Assembly: GCF_003696235.1 (NCBI RefSeq)
Contig: NZ_RFFJ01000016.1
Span: 1 to 51,254, forward strand
Origin: Streptomyces triticirhizae
GTDB taxonomy: Bacteria > Actinomycetota > Actinomycetes > Streptomycetales > Streptomycetaceae
DNA: 51,254 nucleotides
Reading direction: 5' to 3'
The translations under genes and the position numbers were made by a program. Numbering within the stretch: the stretch's first letter is position 1; each line of letters opens with the position of its first letter. A model generated the notes under the pieces. That model did not search any database. It was not told where the DNA came from and was given only the letters and a program-made list of their open reading frames with translations. This document shows positions 32,258 through 39,876 of the stretch, in pieces.

Positions 32258-33385
32258 TCAGCCGGCGGTCAGCTTGACCAGGAACGCAGCGGCGGCCTCC
32301 ACGTCGTGCCCCAGGACGACCGAGTGGTGGGGCAGCGTGGCCAGCAGCCGGGCGATTTCCTGGCGGGCTTCGGCCGTGCCGCCGCCATCGACGCGCGCCA
32401 GCTCGAACACGTCGGGGTATCGGTCCTCGGTCTTACCGCTCATGAAGTCGCCTTCGCTCAGCGTCCGCCCGTCCCCGGCCAGGCTCGGAGTGGCGCCGGG
32501 CTCGATACGAGGGAACAGCAACGCGGCGGCCTGCCCGCCGGTCGCCAGGTCCAGCCCGAACCAGGTGGGGAACTGGTCGGGGAACACCTGCGCCTTCAAC
32601 TCCCGCTTGCCGTCCCACAGCGGTTCCCGACGCCCGGCCACCAGAGCGTCCGTCACCCGCTGGTCCTGGGTGGGGTGCAGCGACTCCCCGGCCTCCAGCC
32701 GCTCCCTGGCCACGTCGAACCAACCCAGGGCGTCCAGCAGCCCCAGACCGAGCGCAGCGGCCGAGGGCCAGGGCAGCACGTCCACGCCCCCGGTGGCGTT
32801 GACACGGACGAACACGCGGTCGTTCGCCAGCAGCTCCCACCCGTGACGGGCGGCCAGCGCCACGGCGCTAGTTGTCTTTCCCGCACCCTTGGACCCGAAC
32901 GCCAGGATCACCCGGCCGTCCAGGGCCACGGCCGAGGCGTGCAACACGGACCAGCCGGAGCGCAGCAGCACCCCGCGCATAGCCTCTCGTGCCAGGCGGG
33001 CGGCGGCGATGGCTACCGGCTCGGTGTCGCACCCCACGATGGCCAGCCGACCATTGGCGGTCTCCGAGCGGTACGCCAGTCCCTCCTCCGGGGAGACGGC
33101 CGTGATGACGCCCTCCGCGTCGTCCCGGGCCACCAGAGTGTGGGCCTTGGCGTACGTGGTGCTCGTGTGCGGCGCCTGAGTCACGGCCAGCGCCGCGTCC
33201 GCGTACTGCTGAGCGTCCACGTCGGCCACAACCAGCGGGGACGCACACACGCTCTCCGGGGCTACGTCCACAGCGTTCCACCACGGGCCAAAGTAGCGGC
33301 GGGACCAGTCGGTGACGGCTTGAGTGGAGGAGAGCACGGACACGGCCGCGTCGGCGGCCTCCAGACGGGTGGCGTAGGTGGTCAC
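32258..33385 (-). CDS. HPr-kinase-like P-loop protein
   Basis: From the GTG at 33385, which overlaps the preceding stop, the product has 375 residues. HASAVALDGRVILAFGSKGAGKTT (149-172) shows the HPrK arrangement: a His-containing strand, then the P-loop GSKGAGKTT. LLANDRVFV near 185-193 takes the place of the HPrK Asp pair. HPr-kinase homologues in lasso-peptide clusters (the paeninodin type) phosphorylate a serine of the precursor. Here the adjacent peptide gene supports a similar role. The N-terminal 140 residues match no PqqD-like RRE that I can see. Confidence 0.75.
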   Translation of the reverse strand: MTTYATRLEAADAAVSVLSSTQAVTDWSRRYFGPWWNAVDVAPESVCASPLVVADVDAQQYADAALAVTQAPHTSTTYAKAHTLVARDDAEGVITAVSPEEGLAYRSETANGRLAIVGCDTEPVAIAAARLAREAMRGVLLRSGWSVLHASAVALDGRVILAFGSKGAGKTTSAVALAARHGWELLANDRVFVRVNATGGVDVLPWPSAAALGLGLLDALGWFDVARERLEAGESLHPTQDQRVTDALVAGRREPLWDGKRELKAQVFPDQFPTWFGLDLATGGQAAALLFPRIEPGATPSLAGDGRTLSEGDFMSGKTEDRYPDVFELARVDGGGTAEARQEIARLLATLPHHSVVLGHDVEAAAAFLVKLTAG

Positions 33386-34308
33386 GGGGTCCTCACTATC
33401 GGAAGCGAACTGGATGGGGTACCGCGTAACGCCAGGTAGGCGGCGCGGAGTTTGGTGTGGGCAGTGTCGAGCTGGCGGGCCTCGGTGTCGTCCAGGGCAG
33501 GCAGGCACGGTATGGGGTGCCCGGAGGTGAACCGCAACGGGATTCCCAGCCACCCGTCCCGGTACGGCGCGGACAGCTCCACCAGCCCGTTCTCCAGGCC
33601 GAGCGCCAGGCGCAGCGCGGTGACGACCGCACCGGCCGGTCCAGAGCGGGTGCGGCCGATCCCGGCGTTGATCCGTCCGGGGCGCGTGGCCAGTTCGTCG
33701 CGTACCTGCTGGAGGGGGACTGGGAGAGGGTGGCCGTTGACGCGTGTGGCTGAGGCGCACACCACGGCGGCGTCCCCGTGCTCCCCGATCACGTGGCCGT
33801 CCACGGCGTCCAGCGGTACGTCCAGCAGGCGGGCCAGGGTGAGGCGGTAGCGGGCGCTGTCCAGGTTGGAACCGATGCCGAACACCCGGGCGCAGCCGGA
33901 GAACTCGGCGAATAGGCGGGTCATCAGGTCCACGGGGTTGGTGACCATCAGTACCGTGCCCGTGTAGCCGCGCAGCTCAGCGCCCAGTACGCGGATCACG
34001 GGCGCGTTGGCCTGCGCCCCGCCCATGCGCATGTCGGTGGCGTTCGTGTTGGAGAAGCGGGCGCGGACGGCGATCACTACCGCCTGGCAGTCCACCAGGT
34101 CGGCGACGGAAGCGGCGTAGGGCCGCACGGGAGAGGCAACCGCCGCACGCATGTCGTCCAGGTCGGCCACCAGCGCGGCGGCCTGCTCGATGGTGCGGGA
34201 GGCGACCAGGAGCCGGGCGCACAGCCCGGAGGCCACCAGTGCCCCCGCCACGGCCTGCCCGACCGCCCCAGCGCCCACCACACCGACCGACGCAACCGGG
34301 GGCGTCAC
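33382..34308 (-). CDS. Lactate/malate-dehydrogenase-like NAD-dependent protein
   Basis: The 308-residue product from the GTG at 34308 starts with a Rossmann motif VGVVGAGAVGQAVAGAL (8-24). It has VTNPVDLMTRLFAEFSG, which corresponds to the LDH/MDH VSNPVDVLT helix, and HVIGEHGDAAV with the catalytic His (canonical GEHGDS). The usual substrate-loop segment (RKPGMSR) is replaced by RFSNTNATDMRMGGAQANAP, so the substrate is probably not lactate or malate. Overlapping starts and stops on both sides bind it into the peptide operon. It may oxidise or reduce a hydroxy/keto group on the peptide or on a precursor unit. Confidence 0.8.
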   Translation of the reverse strand: MTPPVASVGVVGAGAVGQAVAGALVASGLCARLLVASRTIEQAAALVADLDDMRAAVASPVRPYAASVADLVDCQAVVIAVRARFSNTNATDMRMGGAQANAPVIRVLGAELRGYTGTVLMVTNPVDLMTRLFAEFSGCARVFGIGSNLDSARYRLTLARLLDVPLDAVDGHVIGEHGDAAVVCASATRVNGHPLPVPLQQVRDELATRPGRINAGIGRTRSGPAGAVVTALRLALGLENGLVELSAPYRDGWLGIPLRFTSGHPIPCLPALDDTEARQLDTAHTKLRAAYLALRGTPSSSLPIVRTP

Positions 34309-35531
34309 GGGGTCACCGCCACGGCGTGGGTCAGAGCGCGCTCCCACACGCTGCGCGCATCCGCACTCGTCGCCAGATCGGCGCTCACCGCCTCCACCAG
34401 GGCGCACACCGCCCCGGCCCGCTCCACCAGCGCCAAGCCGTAGCCGGGCAGCGGCAGCGCGGCCGGCGCGGACAGATACGTGGTCAGGATGTTGGTGGTG
34501 TCCATCAGCCACAGCGTCAGCAGCTCCCGCAGCCACACCCGCCGCGCCCGGCGGGGCAACCGCAGCGCCCGCGCCTCCTCGAACTCGCCGAGCCCTTCCA
34601 CGACCTGGCGTGCTGTGGCGGCCCCCGGTTGGCGGGCGGCCAGGAACAGCACGGTCCGGCTGAGCAGCTTGGCCACGTCCACCGCTGGCCCCGCCCGCAG
34701 CAGGCCAGGGTCCAGTAGCACCGGCCGCCCCTCGGGGCCATCTGGGAACACCACGTGCTCCGGCTTGAGATCCCCGTACGCCAACATGGTGCGCGGCACC
34801 GGGGGCAGCGCCATGCGGAGCCGGTGCAGCCGCGCCACGGTGCGGCGCAGCAGTTCCACCACCTCCTGGCGCTGCTCGGTGTCGCACCGCTCGGCACCCA
34901 GGCGGTCCACGTACACCGCACCCGACAGGCCGTTGAACTTACGCAGGAACGTCCCCGCGATGCTGCGTTCCCCGATCGCCCCGGCGGACCCCAGGCGGCG
35001 CGCGGCGTCCGTGCGGTGCAGCGGGCGCAGCTCGGCCAGCGACAGCGCCAACAGCTCCGCCGTGTCGCCGGGGTGCACCAGCAGCAGATCCCCCAGGGAC
35101 GGGCCGGTCACCGGCTCGGTGAACATCACCCCGCGCTCCACCCCGGCCAGCGCGCATACCCGGGGACGCTCCATGGCGGCCAGGAGCCGCAGCTGGGCGG
35201 CCTCACGCTCCAGCAGGCCGTCCGCCCGTGCCTCGTACTCCCGTTGCGCCTGGAGCACGTTGGACCAGTTGCCGCACGCGCCGCGCAGCAGCGACACCAG
35301 GGAGACGCCCAGGATCGACACCTTCGCGTACAGCGTGCGGTCGCCCACCCGGGCGCGGTGTACGTAGCTGGTGACGCTGGGCACGTGCTGCTCCAGGCAC
35401 ACCGGCGCGTCGGGCCACAGGTCGGCGGTGGCTCGGTGGATCTGCGCGGCGGCGTGCACGAAGACCTCCGCAACGCTGGGCCGGGTCAGCAGCTCGCGCA
35501 GGGGTGGAGCGGTGGGAACGTCGACGGTCAC
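34305..35531 (-). CDS. APH/choline-kinase-fold phosphotransferase
   Basis: The GTG at 35531 follows GAGGAGG and gives 408 residues. Lys70 in TLYAKVSILG fits the ATP lysine. YGDLKPEHV (252-260) is a Brenner-type catalytic motif with the catalytic Asp, and VLLDPGLL (271-278) is the metal-binding region. The family phosphorylates hydroxyls of small molecules, sugars or proteins. It is the first biosynthetic gene after a strong hairpin and is coupled to the dehydrogenase-like gene. With the HPr-kinase-like protein it gives the locus two unrelated kinases. Confidence 0.8.
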   Translation of the reverse strand: MTVDVPTAPPLRELLTRPSVAEVFVHAAAQIHRATADLWPDAPVCLEQHVPSVTSYVHRARVGDRTLYAKVSILGVSLVSLLRGACGNWSNVLQAQREYEARADGLLEREAAQLRLLAAMERPRVCALAGVERGVMFTEPVTGPSLGDLLLVHPGDTAELLALSLAELRPLHRTDAARRLGSAGAIGERSIAGTFLRKFNGLSGAVYVDRLGAERCDTEQRQEVVELLRRTVARLHRLRMALPPVPRTMLAYGDLKPEHVVFPDGPEGRPVLLDPGLLRAGPAVDVAKLLSRTVLFLAARQPGAATARQVVEGLGEFEEARALRLPRRARRVWLRELLTLWLMDTTNILTTYLSAPAALPLPGYGLALVERAGAVCALVEAVSADLATSADARSVWERALTHAVAVTP

Positions 35532-35597
35532 GAACGCCTCCTCGGGCTTGGCTTGCTGTCCGTGCACAGCCCGCGCTCCAGGGGCGGAGGGCGGGGC

Positions 35598-35633
35598 GCC
35601 TCCCTCCCCGACGGGGGACGCGGGGAGGGAGGC
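35598..35633 (-). terminator. Hairpin splitting the regulatory and biosynthetic parts of the minus-strand locus
   Basis: GCCTCCCTCCCC and GGGGAGGGAGGC form a perfect 12-bp stem with a 12-nt loop between the zinc-protein stop (35689) and the kinase start (35531). It would act as a terminator or attenuator on the minus strand. Confidence 0.7.
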
Positions 35634-35688
35634 AGTCAAGGCCGCCCCGGCTGCGGGGTGTCTGGTTCATCGCAGGCGAGGCGGCAGC

Positions 35689-35895
35689 TCACGGCGGCGT
35701 GCCGCCGGGCGCGCGGGGTGGGCAGTGGGGAGCGCACACCCACAGGCGGAACAGGTGGCCTCGGTGCCGCGTCTCGCCCCAGATCCGGCCTCCTGCGCCC
35801 AGGGGACGGGCACAGCGGGCGCAGTCCATGGCCATCTGCTGCCGGGGCTGGAGCCGGGCTATCTCCGGCAGGCTCTCCGTGGTCTGCTCGGTCAT
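35689..35895 (-). CDS. Small zinc-binding-type protein next to the HATPase
   Basis: The ATG at 35895 overlaps the HATPase stop (ATGA). The 68-residue product, MTEQTTESLPEIARLQPRQQ onward, has MDCARCARPLGAG and WVCAPHCPP, thus two Cys pairs. In Streptomyces such small genes often accompany an XRE regulator and an RsbW-like ATPase. Probably regulatory. Confidence 0.65.
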   Translation of the reverse strand: MTEQTTESLPEIARLQPRQQMAMDCARCARPLGAGGRIWGETRHRGHLFRLWVCAPHCPPRAPGGTPP

Positions 35896-36311
35896 GGCTT
35901 CACGTCCGTCCGCAGCTCCGCCCACACCCGTTTCCCCCAGCGCAGCAGGTCAGTTCCCCACCGATCCGAGAGCGCTTCCACGACGATCAGGCCGCGCCCG
36001 TCGGTGTCGGTGCCGGAGGCCGTGCGCGGATCGGGCATGGTGCGGGACTTGTCCACGACGGCCACCCGGACCCAGTCCGGGGTGGGGCGGCTGATGGTCA
36101 CGCGCATGTGCCGGCACCCGGTGTGCCGGACGGTGTTGGTCGCCAGCTCGGAGACGATCACGGAACTGTCCTCGGCCAACTCGTCCAGCCCCCAGGCGAG
36201 TAGCGCTGTCCGGACGAGTCGGCGGGCGGCCGAGATGCTGGCCTCTTCGCACGGCAGAGTCTCGCTGTAGCCCGGGTGCCCGGTGGGGCGAGCGGAAGCG
36301 GTCACAGTCAT
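35892..36311 (-). CDS. RsbW-like ATP-binding (HATPase_c) regulatory protein
   Basis: The 139-residue product has the N box region VIVSELATNTVRHTG (49-63), the VAVVDKSRTMPDPR G1 region and GTDTDGRGLIVVEALSDRWG (G2 and after), as in anti-sigma serine kinases. Streptomyces genomes encode many, often beside an XRE regulator, as here with the divergent gene at 36454. It probably switches a partner protein by phosphorylation or binding. The ATG at 36311 starts the minus-strand locus. Confidence 0.85.
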   Translation of the reverse strand: MTVTASARPTGHPGYSETLPCEEASISAARRLVRTALLAWGLDELAEDSSVIVSELATNTVRHTGCRHMRVTISRPTPDWVRVAVVDKSRTMPDPRTASGTDTDGRGLIVVEALSDRWGTDLLRWGKRVWAELRTDVKP

Positions 36312-36453
36312 CAGAGCCTCGTCAGTCGTGGGCGAAGGGCCGTGTCCGCGCGCTGGGCAGCGGGCACATACCTAGCCAACGACCAGGCGACTGGAGCCGG
36401 GAGGGCCGGGAAGGGGTGCGTTTTCTGGCGGGGGGCCAGTATGGGGGGCCAGG

Positions 36454-37755
36454 ATGAAACCCGGGATTGTGGAAGAGACTTGGGGACAGCGCATGATGAG
36501 TCCGGACGGCATCGGCCACCTGCTGCGTGGTCTCCGGGAGCAGGCCGCGCGCACCAGACGGGAGCAGGCCGAGCACCTGGAAGAGGTCAGCGGCCGATTC
36601 GTCGATCCGGAGAACATCAAACGGTGGGAGACGGAGAAGCGGCTGCCCATCCCGGACTGGCACCCCGCGATTGCCAGGGGGTACGGGATTCCTGTGGATG
36701 CGGTCCAGCGGGCAGTGGCCGCCAGCCGCCGGTATCGGAGGCTCGTGTCAACATCGGTATTACTGGAGGACCCGGAGGAGGTTGACCCCGTGGAGCGACG
36801 CACATTCTTCGGCGTCTCGATGCTGGCCGCTGGTATCGCCACCGAGCCATGGGGACGGCTCGCCGCTGCGGTCGCAGGTCCCAACGTGGACAGCGAGATC
36901 ACGGACAAGCTGGTGGCCAAGACGGCGGACCTGTTCGTGACCGAACACCACCTTCCCGCGCGGCTCCTGGCCGACCGGCTTGGCGGGCACCTGGAGACCC
37001 TGACCGCGCTGATTCCCCGCTCCGGCCCGTACCGGCAGGCGCTCACCGTGGCGGCCGGAGAGACGGCGGCACTGGCGGGGTGGGCCGCTTACGACATCGG
37101 CGACATGGACACCGCCCGGCACTACTACAAGACGGCCGCGCTGGCCGGCCGCGAGGCTGGGCACCCGTCGGTCGTGGCCCTGGCCATGGGCTACGCCTCG
37201 TACGCCGTCGCGCCTGACAAGGCCCGGGAGATGCTGGCCGCCGCCCAGGAACACGTACGCGGCGCCGGGTACGCCGCCGCCCGCTCCTGGCTGGCCGCCC
37301 GTGAAGCCGAGGAGGCCGCCGCCATCGGCGACCGGGAGGGCGCGGTGCGCTCCCTGGACAGGGCCACCACGGCGTTCGACTACGCCAACCCCGACGCCGA
37401 ACAGGCGTGGATTCGCTTCTACCAGCGCCCCCGGCTGGACTCGCTGATGGTCTCGACCTATGCCCGGCTCCGCCACCGGGATCTGGAGCAGTCCGCCCAG
37501 GACGCGCTCACCCACCTTGGCGAAGACGATTCCAAGGTCAGGATCGCGGTCCTGGCGGACGTGGCCACCGGCTACGTGGTGTCCGGCGACGTGGACCAGG
37601 GCGTGGAGGTCGGCAAGCGGTTCGTGAAGGCCGCGACGGACACGCCCACCACCATGGGCCGGGAGCGGCTAGCCTCGCTTGCCGGACTGCTGCCCGCACA
37701 GCACAGCGCGGCGCGGGATCTCGCCGAGAACATCCGCGCCGCGCTCGCCGTCTGA
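36454..37755 (+). CDS. XRE-family regulator with TPR-like C terminus
   Basis: The product has up to 433 residues. The N terminus holds an HTH (GIGHLLRGLREQAARTRREQ, then VDPENIKRWETEKRLP). A linker VERRTFFGVSMLAAGIATEP follows, then TPR-like helices to the end (YDIGDMDTARHYYKTAALAG, SWLAAREAEEAAAIGDREGA). This is the plan of the large Streptomyces XRE family linked to secondary metabolism and to HATPase partners. Divergence from the HATPase gene points to control of the peptide locus. The start may be 36454 or the ATG at 36493. Confidence 0.85.
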   Translation: MKPGIVEETWGQRMMSPDGIGHLLRGLREQAARTRREQAEHLEEVSGRFVDPENIKRWETEKRLPIPDWHPAIARGYGIPVDAVQRAVAASRRYRRLVSTSVLLEDPEEVDPVERRTFFGVSMLAAGIATEPWGRLAAAVAGPNVDSEITDKLVAKTADLFVTEHHLPARLLADRLGGHLETLTALIPRSGPYRQALTVAAGETAALAGWAAYDIGDMDTARHYYKTAALAGREAGHPSVVALAMGYASYAVAPDKAREMLAAAQEHVRGAGYAAARSWLAAREAEEAAAIGDREGAVRSLDRATTAFDYANPDAEQAWIRFYQRPRLDSLMVSTYARLRHRDLEQSAQDALTHLGEDDSKVRIAVLADVATGYVVSGDVDQGVEVGKRFVKAATDTPTTMGRERLASLAGLLPAQHSAARDLAENIRAALAV

Positions 37756-38079
37756 TCAGCCCTTGGCTGTCTCCTCGCTCACCCACGACAGGTAGGCGTC
37801 GCTCCCGTGGGTGACGGGCGTGGCGATGATCTCCGGTGTGTCGTAGTCGTGCACCTGCTTGATGTGTGCCTCCAGCTCCGGGTACCGCTCGGCGGTCGTC
37901 TTGTACAGCACCCGCCATTCCTGGTCGGTCTGCACCGCGCCCTCCCACCGGTACACGCTGGTGATCGGCCCGTCGATCTGGGCGCAGGCCGCCACCTTGG
38001 CCTCCACGGCGCTGCTGGCCAGCGCCTGGGCCTTCTCGGCGGCGTCGGTCGTGGTCAAAACGGTCAGGTACTCGGCCAC
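37756..38079 (-). CDS. cutA: CutA-family divalent-cation tolerance protein
   Basis: The GTG at 38079, with GGAG 6 nt upstream, gives 107 residues. LTVLTTTDAAEKAQALASSA, KVAACAQIDGPITSVYRWEG, EWRVLYKTTAERYPELEAHI and HDYDTPEIIATPV follow the CutA1 pattern. CutA1 forms a trimer with a ferredoxin-like fold and is tied to copper/zinc tolerance, though its cellular task is still debated. Its stop abuts that of the XRE gene (37755/37756). Presence on a mobile element is unusual and suggests a host-fitness cargo or capture from the chromosome. Confidence 0.88.
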   Translation of the reverse strand: MAEYLTVLTTTDAAEKAQALASSAVEAKVAACAQIDGPITSVYRWEGAVQTDQEWRVLYKTTAERYPELEAHIKQVHDYDTPEIIATPVTHGSDAYLSWVSEETAKG

Positions 38080-38204
38080 GGTGGTCTCCTTCGTCAGCGG
38101 CTCCTGGGACCGTACCCGGAACGTCAGCGCCCCAACGGACCCAGCCCAACGTGACGGAAGGGGTGGGCCGTTGCGTGCGAGCGATGCGCAGGGGGCGGAG
38201 GCGC

Positions 38205-38831
38205 CTATGTTGCGGCGGCCTGATCGGTGGGGTTGCTGTTCAAGTACGCGCTGGCCTTGGCCGTGAAGACGCCGACCTGGCGGCGGAGCGCCCGGTGTCG
38301 CGTGGCGCATGTCCCAGGCTCCTGCGTCTCGGCCTCATGGAGCGGCTGGCCCTCCTCCGCGAACAGGGTGCCGCAGTCTCTCAGCGCAGCGTCCAGCTGC
38401 TCCAGGGCCTCCTCCACGCGCTTGGCGTCGTCCGCGATGTGGCCGGGACCTTCAAGACGGACCACGGCCAGGGCCAGGCGGACGGGGTCAGGGTCGTTGG
38501 CGTCATTGATACGACGCCGCCAGTTCTGCACTGTGGGGCCGTCCAACGGAGGGCCGCCCTCGGTCTCGGCGCGCGCCGCCTCCTCCAGCTCAGTGGCGGG
38601 GGGAAGAGCGCTGCCCGTTTTCACGAGGTGGGCGTAAAGGGCGGTCAATGCCTCAGCGTAGGCGGTGCGCTGCGCGTTGTGGCGGGCGGTTTCTATCGGT
38701 GCCAGCCGCGTGGCAGTGCTGGTGTTGCGTGAGCCTGCGCGGGCCGCGCGGGCGGCTATCGCTGCCGCAGCGATAGAGGCGACGGCCGCTAGGACGGCCA
38801 CGCTCAGAGTGATGATCTCGGGTGTCTTCAC
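38205..38831 (-). CDS. Single-span membrane protein, unknown
   Basis: The GTG at 38831 gives 208 residues: KTPEIITLSVAVLAAVASIA and the following Ala-rich stretch form one N-terminal membrane helix, then a long helical cytoplasmic part (ALTALYAHLVKTGSALPPAT, KRVEEALEQLDAALRDCG). Such short anchored helical proteins are common in streptomycetes without known function. A GTG six codons upstream (38849) is also possible. Confidence 0.6.
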   Translation of the reverse strand: MKTPEIITLSVAVLAAVASIAAAAIAARAARAGSRNTSTATRLAPIETARHNAQRTAYAEALTALYAHLVKTGSALPPATELEEAARAETEGGPPLDGPTVQNWRRRINDANDPDPVRLALAVVRLEGPGHIADDAKRVEEALEQLDAALRDCGTLFAEEGQPLHEAETQEPGTCATRHRALRRQVGVFTAKASAYLNSNPTDQAAAT

Positions 38832-38891
38832 GGCCCGACACTTTCCCACCCGCCTCTATCCCCACGCCACGGTGGCTGGCGGTCTGGGCGG

Positions 38892-39308
38892 TCAGAGGTT
38901 GGCGAAGTAGTCCCGCAGGGCCTCCGCCGACGGCGCCCGCTTGCAGGCATGGCCGTCCGGATATCCGCCAGGGAACTGCAACACCTGTTGGGGCCACGGG
39001 ATCGCTTCGTACACCTGGGCCACCGCGCCCGGACCGCCCGAGATCCGGAAGTGCACGCCGTCTGCCTCGGTGGTGATGATGTGCCCATTGCCGTGGTCGC
39101 ACATCGCCGGGAGCGCGTGGCAGGCCCCCACGGTCACGGCCAACTCCCCGAGTACGGCGGGGTAGTGGATGGTGCAACCGCACGGGGTGGGCTGCTCCAC
39201 CAGCGGGCCGCCTGTCTCCCGGCCCGGCGGCATCGCGTTGCGGAATCCGGGCGGGGGGCCGTCCTGGAGGCGCGGGCGGCGGGGCTTGTTCTTCTTGTTC
39301 CGTCCCAT
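38892..39308 (-). CDS. Small basic protein with Cys-rich middle, unknown
   Basis: The ATG at 39308 gives 138 residues. A basic N terminus (MGRNKKNKPRRPRLQDG) reads like an SEC-C-less nucleic-acid tail. A beta-rich domain follows with TPCGCTIHYPAVLGELAVTV, CHALPAMCDHGNGHI and HACKRAPSAEALRDYF. Cys/His spacing suggests metal binding. No family recognised. Confidence 0.55.
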   Translation of the reverse strand: MGRNKKNKPRRPRLQDGPPPGFRNAMPPGRETGGPLVEQPTPCGCTIHYPAVLGELAVTVGACHALPAMCDHGNGHIITTEADGVHFRISGGPGAVAQVYEAIPWPQQVLQFPGGYPDGHACKRAPSAEALRDYFANL

Positions 39309-39430
39309 GGGGGCGCAGGCTACCGGCCGCCCGAGAGAAGGGCCGAGAGCCAAGATCCGCGCAGACTCGTACGGGGCTCGGTCAGCTTCGGCCGTAGTCT
39401 CGGTGGGTGGCCAGGACGACGGGGGGACGG

Positions 39431-39718
39431 ATGACGGGGCAGGACCGCGCAGCGATCATCGGCGGCCTGGGCGTGGTGGCGCTGCCGGTGGGGTGGGTGC
39501 TTTTCCTGATCGGGGGCGAACCCGCCTACTGCTGGCGTAATCCGGACGAGGGTTACAACGTGCACGTGTCCCGGGACTGCTCCGCTGTGCTGGCGGAGGG
39601 GCACATGGTGCGGATCGTGGCCGGGCAGGCGGGATTGTGGCTGATGCTCGCTGCCGTGGTCGCCTTGGTGGCGGCTGCGGTGCTGTGGGTGGCGGGGGAG
39701 TCGCGGCGCAGCCGGTGA
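39431..39718 (+). CDS. Small two-span membrane protein
   Basis: The ATG at 39431 follows GGGGGGAC. The 95-residue product has hydrophobic segments IIGGLGVVALPVGWVLFLIG and LWLMLAAVVALVAAAVLWVA, with an external-type loop holding two cysteines (YCWRNPDEGYNVHVSRDC). Unknown function. It precedes the recombinase site. Confidence 0.6.
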   Translation: MTGQDRAAIIGGLGVVALPVGWVLFLIGGEPAYCWRNPDEGYNVHVSRDCSAVLAEGHMVRIVAGQAGLWLMLAAVVALVAAAVLWVAGESRRSR

Positions 39719-39730
39719 CCAGCGCGGTCG

Positions 39731-39869
39731 GTGTCTCAGAAAACGACCCGTTGTGCGACAGGCGTAGCGCGGCGGCGGGTTGCCCGTTTTGGCCCGGGGT
39801 GGCGTGTCGCAAAACCTGTCGCAGAATCTGGGGGATCAACTCTCTTTTGCGATTGGGTTTCTGAGACAC
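39731..39869 (+). promoter_or_regulatory. Nested inverted-repeat site ahead of the serine recombinase (res- or operator-like)
   Basis: Outer arms GTGTCTCAGAAA (39731-39742) and TTTCTGAGACAC (39858-39869) are perfectly complementary over 12 bp. Inside, TGCGACAGG (39754-39762) pairs with CCTGTCGCA (39815-39823). TGTCGCA also repeats directly near 39805 and 39817. The set ends 8 bp before the recombinase ATG. The layout resembles a multi-site resolvase binding region that also covers the promoter. Confidence 0.7.
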
Positions 39870-39876
39870 TGGGGGC

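Noticed and set aside
30243..35531. A standard lasso-peptide cluster
   Set aside because: The ligase and HPrK-like protein fit, but no PqqD-like B1, no transglutaminase-like B2 protease and no ABC transporter are present, and the peptide lacks a clear lasso leader.
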